From NCBI RefSeq assembly GCF_007431345.1, contig NZ_CP041730.1, forward strand, positions 4,526,001 to 4,590,000: a DNA stretch of 64,000 bases, given 5' to 3'. This stretch comes from Chitinimonas arctica (GTDB lineage Bacteria; Pseudomonadota; Gammaproteobacteria; Burkholderiales; Chitinimonadaceae). The notes below the pieces were generated by a model that saw only the letters and a program-made list of their open reading frames with translations, searched no databases and was not told the DNA's origin. The position numbers and the translations under genes are program-made. Positions 42,949 to 50,882 of the stretch are shown in pieces; within the stretch, counting starts at the first letter, position 1; every line of letters begins with the position of its first letter.

Positions 42949-44121
42949 ATGAATCTGCACGAATACCAAGCGAAAGATCTGCTGGCGAAATATGGCCTGC
43001 CTGTACAAAAGGGCATTCTGGCCAACACGCCGGAAGAAACCGCCAACGCCTTCCGTTCCATGGGTGGCAAGTTCGCCGTGGTAAAGGCGCAGGTACATGC
43101 CGGTGGTCGCGGCAAGGCTGGCGGCGTCAAGGTCGTGAAGAGTGCCGAAGAAGCTGCCGATGTCGCCAAGACCTTGCTGGGCAAGCGTCTGGTGACTTAC
43201 CAGACCGATGCCAAGGGCCAGCCGGTCGGCTCGCTGCTGGTATGCGAAGATATGTATCCGGTGCAGCGTGAACTGTACCTGGGCGCCGTGGTGGACCGTT
43301 CCACCCGCAGCATCGTCTTTATGACTTCCACCGAAGGCGGCGTGGAAATCGAAGAAGTCGCGCACAACACCCCGGAAAAGATCATCAAGACCGTGGTCGA
43401 TCCGCTGGTTGGCCTGCAGCCTTACCAGGCACGCGAAGCCGGCTTTGCGCTGGGCTTGGACGAAAAGCAGATCAAGCAGTTCACCGGCCTGATGATGGGC
43501 GCCTACAAGGCTTTCGTGGAAAACGATTTCGCCCTGTTCGAAATCAACCCGCTGGCCATCCGTGGCGACGGCACCCTGTGCTGCGTGGATGCCAAGATCG
43601 GCATCGACTCCAATGCCGCTTTCCGCCTGCCGTCCATCGTGGCGCTGCGCGACAAGTCGCAAGAGAATGAGCGCGAGCTGAAGGCTTCCGAGTTCGATCT
43701 GAACTACGTCGCCCTGGAAGGCAATATCGGCTGCATGGTGAACGGCGCCGGCCTGGCCATGGCGACCATGGACATCATCAAGCTGAAGGGCGGCCAACCG
43801 GCCAACTTCCTGGACGTGGGCGGTGGCGCCACCAAGGAACGCGTGATCGAAGCCTTCAAGCTGATCCTGGCCGACGAATCGGTCAAGGGCGTGCTGATCA
43901 ACATCTTCGGCGGCATCGTCCGTTGCGACATGATCGCCGAAGCCATCATCGCCGCCGTGAAGGAAGTGAACGTGACCGTGCCGGTCGTGGTTCGCCTGGA
44001 AGGCAACAATGCGGAGCTGGGCGCCAAGATTCTGAACGAATCCGGCCTCAAGCTGACCTCGGCACAAGGCCTGAACGACGCCGCCGAGAAGATCGTGGCC
44101 GCCGTCGCCATGCTCGCTTAA
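42949..44121 (+). CDS. sucC: Succinyl-CoA synthetase beta subunit (ADP-forming)
   Basis: The 390-residue subunit has an N-terminal ATP-grasp domain (MNLHEYQAKDLLAKYGLPVQKG, then VVKAQVHAGGRGKAGGVK) and a C-terminal CoA-ligase domain (GNIGCMVNGAGLAMATMD, GGGATKERVIEAFKLI, INIFGGIVRCDMIAE). It forms an alpha2beta2 enzyme with SucD and makes ATP from succinyl-CoA. The family-typical ATG at 42949 is used. sucD follows 28 bp downstream. Confidence 0.97.
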   Translation: MNLHEYQAKDLLAKYGLPVQKGILANTPEETANAFRSMGGKFAVVKAQVHAGGRGKAGGVKVVKSAEEAADVAKTLLGKRLVTYQTDAKGQPVGSLLVCEDMYPVQRELYLGAVVDRSTRSIVFMTSTEGGVEIEEVAHNTPEKIIKTVVDPLVGLQPYQAREAGFALGLDEKQIKQFTGLMMGAYKAFVENDFALFEINPLAIRGDGTLCCVDAKIGIDSNAAFRLPSIVALRDKSQENERELKASEFDLNYVALEGNIGCMVNGAGLAMATMDIIKLKGGQPANFLDVGGGATKERVIEAFKLILADESVKGVLINIFGGIVRCDMIAEAIIAAVKEVNVTVPVVVRLEGNNAELGAKILNESGLKLTSAQGLNDAAEKIVAAVAMLA

Positions 44122-44149
44122 TCACCCGCACAGAATCAGGAGTTATTCA

Positions 44150-45037
44150 ATGAGCGTTCTAGTCAACAAGAACACCAAGGTGCTGGTACAAGGCTTCACC
44201 GGCAAGAACGGTACCTTCCACGCCGAACAGGCGCTGAAGGTCGGCACCAAGGTCGTCGGCGGCGTGACCCCCGGCAAGGGCGGCAGCGAGCATCTGGGCC
44301 TGCCCGTCTTCAACACCATGCGCGATGCCGCCAAGGCAACCCAGGCCGACGCTTCGGTCATCTATGTACCGGCGCCTTTCGCCAAGGATTCCATCCTGGA
44401 AGCCATCGATGCCGGCATCAAGCTGATCGTCTGCATCACCGAAGGCGTGCCCACCATCGATATGCTGTACGTCAAGCGCGCTGTCGATGAAGCCGGTATC
44501 CGCCTGATCGGACCGAACTGCCCCGGCGTCATCACCCCGGGCGAGTGCAAGATCGGCATCATGCCGTGGCATATCCACAATCCAGGCCGTATCGGCATCG
44601 TGTCGCGTTCCGGCACGCTGACCTACGAAGCCGTGGCGCAGACCACCGCCTTGGGCCTGGGCCAGTCCACCTGTATCGGTATCGGCGGCGACCCCATCCC
44701 AGGCACCAGCCATATCGATGCGCTCAAGCTGTTCCAGGACGATCCCGATACCGACGCCATCATCATGATCGGTGAAATCGGTGGCTCGGCCGAAGAAGAA
44801 GCGGCCGAATTCGCCAAGGCCTATGTGACCAAGCCAGTGGTCGGCTACATTGCCGGCGTCACTGCCCCCAAGGGCAAGCGCATGGGCCACGCCGGTGCCA
44901 TCATCTCCGGCGGCAAGGGTACGGCCGAAGAGAAGTTCGCGGCTTTCGAGCGTGCAGGCATCGCCTACACCCGTAGCCCGGCCGAAATCGGCAAGACCAT
45001 GTTCGAGCTGCTGAAAAGCAAGGGCATGATCAAGTAA
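44150..45037 (+). CDS. sucD: Succinyl-CoA synthetase alpha subunit
   Basis: The 295-residue subunit binds CoA in an N-terminal Rossmann domain (LVQGFTGKNGTFHAEQAL). It carries the phosphorylated active-site histidine in GHAGAIISGGKGTAEEK near residue 246. Other conserved blocks are GPNCPGVITPGECKIGIMP and STCIGIGGDPIPGT. It is the last gene of the TCA block and is followed by a strong hairpin. Confidence 0.97.
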   Translation: MSVLVNKNTKVLVQGFTGKNGTFHAEQALKVGTKVVGGVTPGKGGSEHLGLPVFNTMRDAAKATQADASVIYVPAPFAKDSILEAIDAGIKLIVCITEGVPTIDMLYVKRAVDEAGIRLIGPNCPGVITPGECKIGIMPWHIHNPGRIGIVSRSGTLTYEAVAQTTALGLGQSTCIGIGGDPIPGTSHIDALKLFQDDPDTDAIIMIGEIGGSAEEEAAEFAKAYVTKPVVGYIAGVTAPKGKRMGHAGAIISGGKGTAEEKFAAFERAGIAYTRSPAEIGKTMFELLKSKGMIK

Positions 45038-45054
45038 GACGGCAGTATCGGTAA

Positions 45055-45092
45055 CAAACGGCAACGCCACCTTAGGGTGGCGTTGCCGTTTG
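45055..45092 (+). terminator. Terminator of the TCA-cycle block
   Basis: A perfect 17-bp stem (CAAACGGCAACGCCACC and its complement) with a TTAG loop begins 18 bp after the sucD stop. The downstream sequence, TGGTTCTC, is only moderately T-rich. From here to 45216 I see no further gene. Confidence 0.75.
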
Positions 45093-45216
45093 TGGTTCTC
45101 CCCGGCCTTCCGTGCCTGCTTGAATCCAGCGGGGGCGGCAAAGAGTGGTGATGAATATCGGAGCGAACGCTGTGAAAAGAATCAAAGCGGCGTGGGCGTT
45201 CAGGATTGCCGCTCCC

Positions 45217-46794
45217 TTAAGGCACTATCTTCCGATAGCGTATAGGCGTGTAATCCGCCAACTCCACCGCGGAATAGGTCGTTTCGCAAACGCCCCCGCA
45301 ACTGACCGAGGATTCCAGCATCTTGAAGCGGATATCCGTTCCACTGCTCCGGCCGATATAGAGCCGGGCATGGTGTTGGCGCCAGACCAGGGCATCGCCG
45401 GGTTCCAGGGCCTCCAGCGAGGGGAGCGGCGTCGATACCCTGAATAGCGCATCGGTGGTGTGATGAGGTATGCCCCATGCATTGGAGACGTAGCCGGAGC
45501 AATCCACGCCGGTTGCGATACGCGTGATGCAAAACCTTCTGTGCGGGTCGCGGCAGCTACAGATATCGCCGGCCAGCGCACCCTTGGCGATCCTTTTCCG
45601 GAATTGCTCCGGCGAGTTGTCGCCACCCCATTGGTAGGGCATGGCGGTAATCTCCTGGCCCTGGCGGCCCTCGAGCTGCTTTGGACGTTGCCAGTACTTG
45701 CCAGCCCCGACATCGCATTCAGAGGGTATGTTGGGGTGGGCATAGTTTCGTTCGCCCAGTACCCAGGTCATGCTGAGATACCGATAAGCCTCGGCCAGTA
45801 CATCGCCGCGAGGGCGGGGCGGGTAGCCATCCAAGGACTGCGGCGGCAGCGCGCCATTCTCCTGCGCACTCTGCTCGCGGAAGGCTTGCTCCAGTTCATC
45901 GTCCGATTGCTGTTCGTCCTGAGGCGTCACCACGGGCGGCGCCGGCCGATGCAACACGGCGTCCTCGGGCGAGGTCAGCTCAAGTGGCAGCAGGAAGGCT
46001 TGCTTGCCCGCGGCGCCTTGGAAATAGGCCCGGCCGTCCGGCGCAAGGGCCACATACCGTGCCGGGAGTTGCTCGGCCAGCTCGGTGGGTACGCGGACCA
46101 ACCGGGACAACCGTCCCTCCGGGGTGAAGCGTCCGACCCAGGCAGTGGGACGAGGCTCGGACAGTTCCTCCCACCAGAGCAGGATGGCGCCATCGGCAAG
46201 TGTTTGTACGCCATTTACCGAAGCCGCTTTTCCGCCCAGCAGGGAAGGTAGACCCACCCGCCAGTCCCGTCCAGCCGCGCCCCGGCCCGATGTAAACAGG
46301 GTGCCGTCGCTGCTACGTTCAACCTTGAATGAGGGTGGCTGGCGGCGCACGAGGTAAGTGCCTGCCGGCAAATCGCGTGGCGGGATCTGCCAGGCGATCT
46401 TCCCGCCCGCCGCGACCGCTACCGTGTCGACCTCGGCCAGTATTTCCCCCTGGCGTGAAAGCAATGCAAGCAAGCCGTTTTCCACCTTCAGGGAAGTGGC
46501 CTGGCCGGCTATTTTCGGTAGGGGGATTTCATCGGTGTGCCCCCCGTCCACCGCCACGCGCAGCAAGCGCTGCCGGACGACATCGAGCGTAGCCAGGTTG
46601 GCGGCATCCAGCATGACAATACCACCCGGACCGATACCGGCTTGATCCGGCTCGTTCGGCACGACGGATAGTGATGGCAGCAACAGCTTTTCGGCAGCCA
46701 TGGTCGGCGTGGCGTAATTGAGGATGGCCAGCATGGCTACGTGACGAAAAGCCGTTGCCAACAAGCGGCGAGTCTTCAACATATTCGTCTCCAT
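45217..46794 (-). CDS. Exported protein with C-terminal NlpC/P60-like cysteine peptidase domain
   Basis: The 525-residue protein has an N-terminal signal peptide (cleavage near PTMAAEK, residue 34). Residues 40-270 contain beta-rich, propeller-like sequence (ANLATLDVVRQRLLRVAVDGG, GRFTPEGRLSRLVRVP). The C-terminal domain (about 360-525) has the NlpC/P60 signature: catalytic Cys in GVDCSGYVSNAWG, and His in RQHHARLYIGR after LEPGDALVW. These enzymes cleave peptidoglycan cross-link peptides, but the large N-terminal part is not a usual NlpC partner. Several Cys (CSCRDPHRRFC, SVSCGGVCETT) may form disulfides. It is transcribed toward the sucD terminator. The 202 bp upstream of its start (46795-46996) hold no gene. 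Confidence 0.7.
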   Translation of the reverse strand: METNMLKTRRLLATAFRHVAMLAILNYATPTMAAEKLLLPSLSVVPNEPDQAGIGPGGIVMLDAANLATLDVVRQRLLRVAVDGGHTDEIPLPKIAGQATSLKVENGLLALLSRQGEILAEVDTVAVAAGGKIAWQIPPRDLPAGTYLVRRQPPSFKVERSSDGTLFTSGRGAAGRDWRVGLPSLLGGKAASVNGVQTLADGAILLWWEELSEPRPTAWVGRFTPEGRLSRLVRVPTELAEQLPARYVALAPDGRAYFQGAAGKQAFLLPLELTSPEDAVLHRPAPPVVTPQDEQQSDDELEQAFREQSAQENGALPPQSLDGYPPRPRGDVLAEAYRYLSMTWVLGERNYAHPNIPSECDVGAGKYWQRPKQLEGRQGQEITAMPYQWGGDNSPEQFRKRIAKGALAGDICSCRDPHRRFCITRIATGVDCSGYVSNAWGIPHHTTDALFRVSTPLPSLEALEPGDALVWRQHHARLYIGRSSGTDIRFKMLESSVSCGGVCETTYSAVELADYTPIRYRKIVP

Positions 46795-46996
46795 CTAACA
46801 GGGTTTAGGTCCCGATGGAGGAGGCTCGCTTTGCCGGGCGCTATCGCATAAAGACGTGACTATCAAAAACCGCCGCATCTCTTGGCGATGCCTGGCCCCG
46901 CCAGTGCGAACGGCCGTGGGTAAGACGCCTTGCCAAACGGCCCCGCATACGCTCAAATTCACCGTCGGCCATCCGGCCTAAACGAGATTTCTTGCC

Positions 46997-47464
46997 ATGA
47001 AAAATCTGCTCGTCCTGTGTTCCCTGCTGGCTGGCCTGTATTCCCACGCCGGCGAGATGCCCTACAACGAGTCCAGCGATGCCAAGCGAGATGTCAAACA
47101 GGCGCTGATCGAGGCCGCCAAGGCGAAAAAGCCGGTATTGCTGGTATTTGGCGCCAACTGGTGCGAGGACTGCCGGGCCTTGGATACTTCACTCAAGACC
47201 GACAGGAACGCCAAGCTGATGGCCGAGGAGTTCAAGGTGGTGAAGATCGATGTCGGCCGCTTCGACAAGAACCTCGATCTGGACACGGTCTACGGCAATC
47301 CCATCAAGAAGGGCATACCCGCCGTGGTGGTATTGGCGCCGGATCAGCGGGTCCTGTACGCCACCCGGGCCGGCGAGTTGGCCAATGCGAGGGGAATGGA
47401 CGCGGCAGGGGTGTATGGATTCTTTCACCGCATCGTTGAAGAGGCGGCCAAGCCGGCTAAGTAA
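46997..47464 (+). CDS. Exported thioredoxin-family protein
   Basis: The 155-residue protein has a short signal peptide (MKNLLVLCSLLAGLYSHAGE) and a thioredoxin-like fold with redox motif WCEDC (about residues 54-58) in LLVFGANWCEDCRALD. The cis-Pro region is KKGIPAVVVLAP. The length and the CxxC surroundings fit thiol:disulfide interchange proteins (DsbD-C/thioredoxin-7-like) of the periplasm. It may act with other oxidative-folding factors such as the DsbB at 54.8 kb, but no operon link exists. It stands alone between divergent and convergent neighbours. Confidence 0.8.
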   Translation: MKNLLVLCSLLAGLYSHAGEMPYNESSDAKRDVKQALIEAAKAKKPVLLVFGANWCEDCRALDTSLKTDRNAKLMAEEFKVVKIDVGRFDKNLDLDTVYGNPIKKGIPAVVVLAPDQRVLYATRAGELANARGMDAAGVYGFFHRIVEEAAKPAK

Positions 47465-47557
47465 ACCGGGGACATTCCGGAGAAGTTCGGATAATTTCGC
47501 CTTGGCATCAACTATACAGATTGCTTGGAACATGTTTTTTCCCATCCAAGTCTGACC

Positions 47558-49540
47558 TTAGGCCGGCGCATCCAACCCCGCCGGCGCCTGGTCCGCCAAC
47601 GCACGCTGCCAGGCATGCTCATAGCCCGCTTCCAAAGCGCGGATAGTGGCGGCGGTATCGAACAGCGGGCAATCGAGGCGCTGGCTGGCCAGCCGCTTGC
47701 GCAATGCCGCCAGTTCGTCGGGCTGCCGTGCCAGCCGTCGTGCCAATGCGGCATAGTCGGCCAGCGTGGTGGTGACCAGCTCCGGCAAGCCGGCTGCAAG
47801 GAGGCAGCTGGCGGCCACCCGGCTGGCGAAGCTGTCCGCCGTGCAGGTCAGCAAGGGCAGGCCGGCCCAGAGAGCGTCGCTGGCCGTGGTATGGGCATTG
47901 CAGGGGAGGGTGTCGAGCGCCAGGTCGGCCAGGGCCAGGCGCGACAGGTGCTCCGCTTGCGGTAGCGGCGGCGCGAAGATCAAGCGCGCGGCTGGTACGC
48001 CCCGGCGTTCCGCTTCGTGCTGCAGGCGGCGCCGCTGGCGGGGGTGTCCGTCGAGCAGCCAGAGTATGCTGCCCGGCGTGTCGCGCAGGAGCCGCATCCA
48101 GAGATCGAACAGGCCGGGCAGAATCTTGTAGTGCTGATTGAAGCAGCAGAAGACAAAGGCGTCTTCGGGCAGTCCGGCTGCCTGGCGGTTGGAGGGAGGT
48201 GCGATGGCACGTGCCCGGTCGTTGATCTGGTAGCTGTGCGGCAAGCGGATGATGGACTCGCTGTAATGCTGTTCCATCCCCGGTGGTATTACCGTGGCAT
48301 CCGCGATCAGATAGTCGCACCAGTCGGCGCCCAGTGTGCCGGGGTAGGCCAGGTAATGCATCTGGACCGGCGCCGGCCGCCAGGCCAGTACGTCGCAGCG
48401 GCTGGCACGGGTCCAGCCCTTCAGATCGACCAGGATATCGATGCCGTCCGATCGAATGCGTTGCGCCAGCGCCTGGCTATCCAGGTGCCGTACCGCTACG
48501 AATCGGTCAAAGCCGGCATCCAGGCGGGCACGCAGGGCGGAGCCATCGTTTTCGCCGTGGTCGTAGCCGAAAACCTCGAAGCGCGTACGGTCATGGCCGG
48601 AGAAGAGGCCCGCGCTTAGCCAGGCAGTGGCATGGGTATGGAAATCGCCGCCCAGGTAGCCCAGGCGGATACGTTCACCTTGGGCCGTGGGGCGGGCCGG
48701 TAGCGGCGTGGGCCGGTAGCTGCGGGCCCAGCGGCGGGCAATCGACAGCTGCCGGGCGGGATCGCTATCCAGCGCCAGCATGGCAAAGGGTGAGATGCGG
48801 GCAGCGGGATGGGCGGCCAAGGCCGTGCCTAGCTCGGCCATCTTCCGCTCCAGGCCATCCCATTCGAGCCCATGCAGCCGCATCAGCAAGGCGCCCGAGA
48901 TGGCTTCCGCATAGTCGGGCCGCAGCATGGCGGCCCGCTCGTAGGCGGTCAGCGCCTCCGCGTATAGCGATTGCTCCTGCAGCAGCGCGGCGTAGTTCTT
49001 CCAGGCGATGGCATACTGCGGATCCAGCTCGATGGCGCGGCGGAAGTGGTGCATGGCCTGGGCGACCATGCCATTTTGCTGCAGCAGGGCGGCGTAATTG
49101 TTGTGCACGCGTGGCTGGCGCTCGTCCAGGCGCAGCGCATGCCGATACGCGGCCGCCGCCGCCTCGCCCTTGCCCAGATGGTGGGCGTGCATGCCCAGCT
49201 GATTCCAGGCTTGCGGCCATTCCGGCCGCAGGGTGGCGGCCCGGCGGTAGGCGAGGTGGGCAGCCGGATGCCGCTCCAGCCCATGCCAGATCTCCCCGCA
49301 TGCCAGCTGCAGGTCCGCATCTTCCGGCGCCAGGCCTTGCGCCCGTGTTACCCATTCCGCCGCCTGCGCCGGTCTGCCGGCTTGCCAGGCCAGTTGGGCG
49401 CGCAACAGCCACGCTTGCGCACGGCCCGGATATTTCTCCGTCACCATGGCGGCAAAGTTGTCGGCGGCGGCGTGGTCGCCGGCCGCTTGGCGTTGCCGGG
49501 CCAGGTCCAGCAGTTCGGTGTCCGAAAGAGAAGCGTTCAT
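47558..49540 (-). CDS. TPR-containing O-GlcNAc transferase-like glycosyltransferase (SPINDLY/GT41 family)
   Basis: The 660-residue protein has about six TPR units at residues 5-255 (for example AYRRAATLRPEWPQAWNQLGMHAHHLGKGEAA). The GT41 catalytic region follows at about 290-640: RLGYLGGDFHTHATAWLSAGLF, FEVFGYDHGE, VDLKGWTRASR, VQMHYLAYPGTLGADWCDYLIAD, FVFCCFNQHYKILPGLFDLWMRLL and DTLPCNAHTTASDALWAGLPLLT. It would transfer a sugar from a nucleotide donor to Ser/Thr or Asn of proteins; donor and target cannot be read from sequence. There is no signal peptide, so it acts in the cytoplasm. I chose the ATG at 49540 (MNASLSDTELLDLA) as the first sensible TPR start; the frame stays open to 49645. 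Confidence 0.85.
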   Translation of the reverse strand: MNASLSDTELLDLARQRQAAGDHAAADNFAAMVTEKYPGRAQAWLLRAQLAWQAGRPAQAAEWVTRAQGLAPEDADLQLACGEIWHGLERHPAAHLAYRRAATLRPEWPQAWNQLGMHAHHLGKGEAAAAAYRHALRLDERQPRVHNNYAALLQQNGMVAQAMHHFRRAIELDPQYAIAWKNYAALLQEQSLYAEALTAYERAAMLRPDYAEAISGALLMRLHGLEWDGLERKMAELGTALAAHPAARISPFAMLALDSDPARQLSIARRWARSYRPTPLPARPTAQGERIRLGYLGGDFHTHATAWLSAGLFSGHDRTRFEVFGYDHGENDGSALRARLDAGFDRFVAVRHLDSQALAQRIRSDGIDILVDLKGWTRASRCDVLAWRPAPVQMHYLAYPGTLGADWCDYLIADATVIPPGMEQHYSESIIRLPHSYQINDRARAIAPPSNRQAAGLPEDAFVFCCFNQHYKILPGLFDLWMRLLRDTPGSILWLLDGHPRQRRRLQHEAERRGVPAARLIFAPPLPQAEHLSRLALADLALDTLPCNAHTTASDALWAGLPLLTCTADSFASRVAASCLLAAGLPELVTTTLADYAALARRLARQPDELAALRKRLASQRLDCPLFDTAATIRALEAGYEHAWQRALADQAPAGLDAPA

Positions 49541-49742
49541 CGCGCGGATTTTAGCCACCCGGGCGTAAAAAAACTCAGTGACAGGTGAGTTGTACTCCAA
49601 AAATTGGACACAGCTCCAACCTTTTAGGTGACATTCTGCGCCCATACCTGCGTAGCAGACCTATATCAATAGATCCTCCAATTTCTGATCATTCATCCCA
49701 AGAGAAGTGAATTGCTTGGCCCTGACAGCTTTTTTCCTCAAG

Positions 49743-50546
49743 CTAATGTTGCTGTTGGACAGGGGGCAAAACTACGCCCAGTCCAGATGGTTGGGGAAAT
49801 GGATATTGGGGAGCAGGCAGGTCCATCAACTTCGCTTTCGTTGCTGCTGACACATGCTCACATAAGCCATGCTGTTGCCCTCCATAGGAATGGAGATAGG
49901 GAGCAATCAGGTCGAATCCCCGAGCATCTTGTGCTTCATCGCGACGAAAGATCCAATAGGCCACGAGGTCGGCAAGCTGGATCAATCTGGATGCTTTCGA
50001 ATCAATGAACAGTGGTACCTCGGCAAAGTTTCTCAATTTCCCATTTGCATGGCCTGCATGCTTAAAATGATGGCTGAGGAACTGCACGTTATTCTCGAAG
50101 TCTGCGCGATCAAAGATTACCAGCCCGCGTGCAGCCTCACCTTTGTTGTGGTATCGCGAAGCAAGATAGCCATCGAACTGGGTGGCTACGGCTTCAAATG
50201 CCATAGGTATGACGTGCTGCGAATTTGGGACCAGCTGTTTTTCGATGACAGCGGCGAACACTTTTACCCGCAGTTGGGTACTGGACAGGAGGTGTAGCGC
50301 ATCCACCACTGCTTGGACTCGGTCACTGGGTGAGAAGCGCTTCCATCCGTCACTGCCGCTTCGCATTGGATTGGCGTGGAGCTCCACATTCTCTGGTTGC
50401 GCAGGGTCAAAGCGAGCAGCGATTGGTGTCAGATGGTTATCCAACCAATGCGTCTGTCGCTCGAAAACACAGATACCACCCATCACAAAGAATTGCTGGG
50501 ACTTGTCTGTCGGGGAACCCGAATCATCCAGATAGAGCAGGTACAC
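49743..50546 (-). CDS. DUF3800 domain-containing protein
   Basis: The 267-residue protein has the DUF3800 hallmarks. An N-terminal strand YLLYLDDSGS carries paired Asp. A central segment VIFDRADFENNVQFL and the C-terminal DSKASRLIQLADLVAYWIFR complete an acidic site. The fold is thought to be RNase H-like with a metal-binding acidic cluster, and members are often found in mobile or defence contexts; the activity is unproven. The start is GTG at 50546 with a GGAG site. The gene and its flanks (about 49550-50880) have lower GC than the neighbours. The 202-bp region downstream (49541-49742) contains no other gene. Confidence 0.8.
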   Translation of the reverse strand: MYLLYLDDSGSPTDKSQQFFVMGGICVFERQTHWLDNHLTPIAARFDPAQPENVELHANPMRSGSDGWKRFSPSDRVQAVVDALHLLSSTQLRVKVFAAVIEKQLVPNSQHVIPMAFEAVATQFDGYLASRYHNKGEAARGLVIFDRADFENNVQFLSHHFKHAGHANGKLRNFAEVPLFIDSKASRLIQLADLVAYWIFRRDEAQDARGFDLIAPYLHSYGGQQHGLCEHVSAATKAKLMDLPAPQYPFPQPSGLGVVLPPVQQQH

Positions 50547-50562
50547 GAGCGCTCCATATAGC

Positions 50563-50587
50563 TAAAGGCCGCACCAGGCGGCCTTTA
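50563..50587. terminator. Hairpin just upstream of the DUF3800 gene
   Basis: A perfect 10-bp stem (TAAAGGCCGC / GCGGCCTTTA) with a 5-nt loop lies 17 bp upstream of the DUF3800 start. It could end readthrough from the guaB side or sit in the DUF3800 mRNA leader. The remaining gap 50588-50882 contains only a short unconvincing open frame and the hairpin listed next. Confidence 0.5.
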
Positions 50588-50761
50588 GACGATATCGGTT
50601 AGTTGGGTGAGGCAATCGCTCAGCGCACCGCGATAACATTGGTCGGTGCTCCCAACCTGGGCCTGACCATACGCTATTTCTCTTTTTTGATCAACCATGC
50701 GTGTTACATCCAGGCCGGTACGTTCGAGAGAATACATGGCGTCATCAGTACAAAACTAAAT

Positions 50762-50794
50762 GGGCTGAGTCCTGTGCGGTACAGAACTCAGCCC
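50762..50794 (-). terminator. Probable guaB terminator
   Basis: GGGCTGAGT pairs with ACTCAGCCC, and an inner CTGT/ACAG stem extends it past one mismatch. On the minus strand it is followed by ATTTAGTTTTG, and it lies 88 bp past the guaB stop. Confidence 0.6.
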
Positions 50795-50882
50795 TTTGCG
50801 GCTTGATCCGCTTTCCTAACCGCCCAACTTCTTTGGACAGTTCAAGGGTCGCGGGTTTCTTGCCTCACGTAAATATATAAAT

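Noticed and set aside
50603..50806. A 67-codon plus-strand frame in the gap upstream of the DUF3800 gene
   Set aside because: It has no ribosome-binding site and no motif, and it runs into the stem-loop at 50762-50794.
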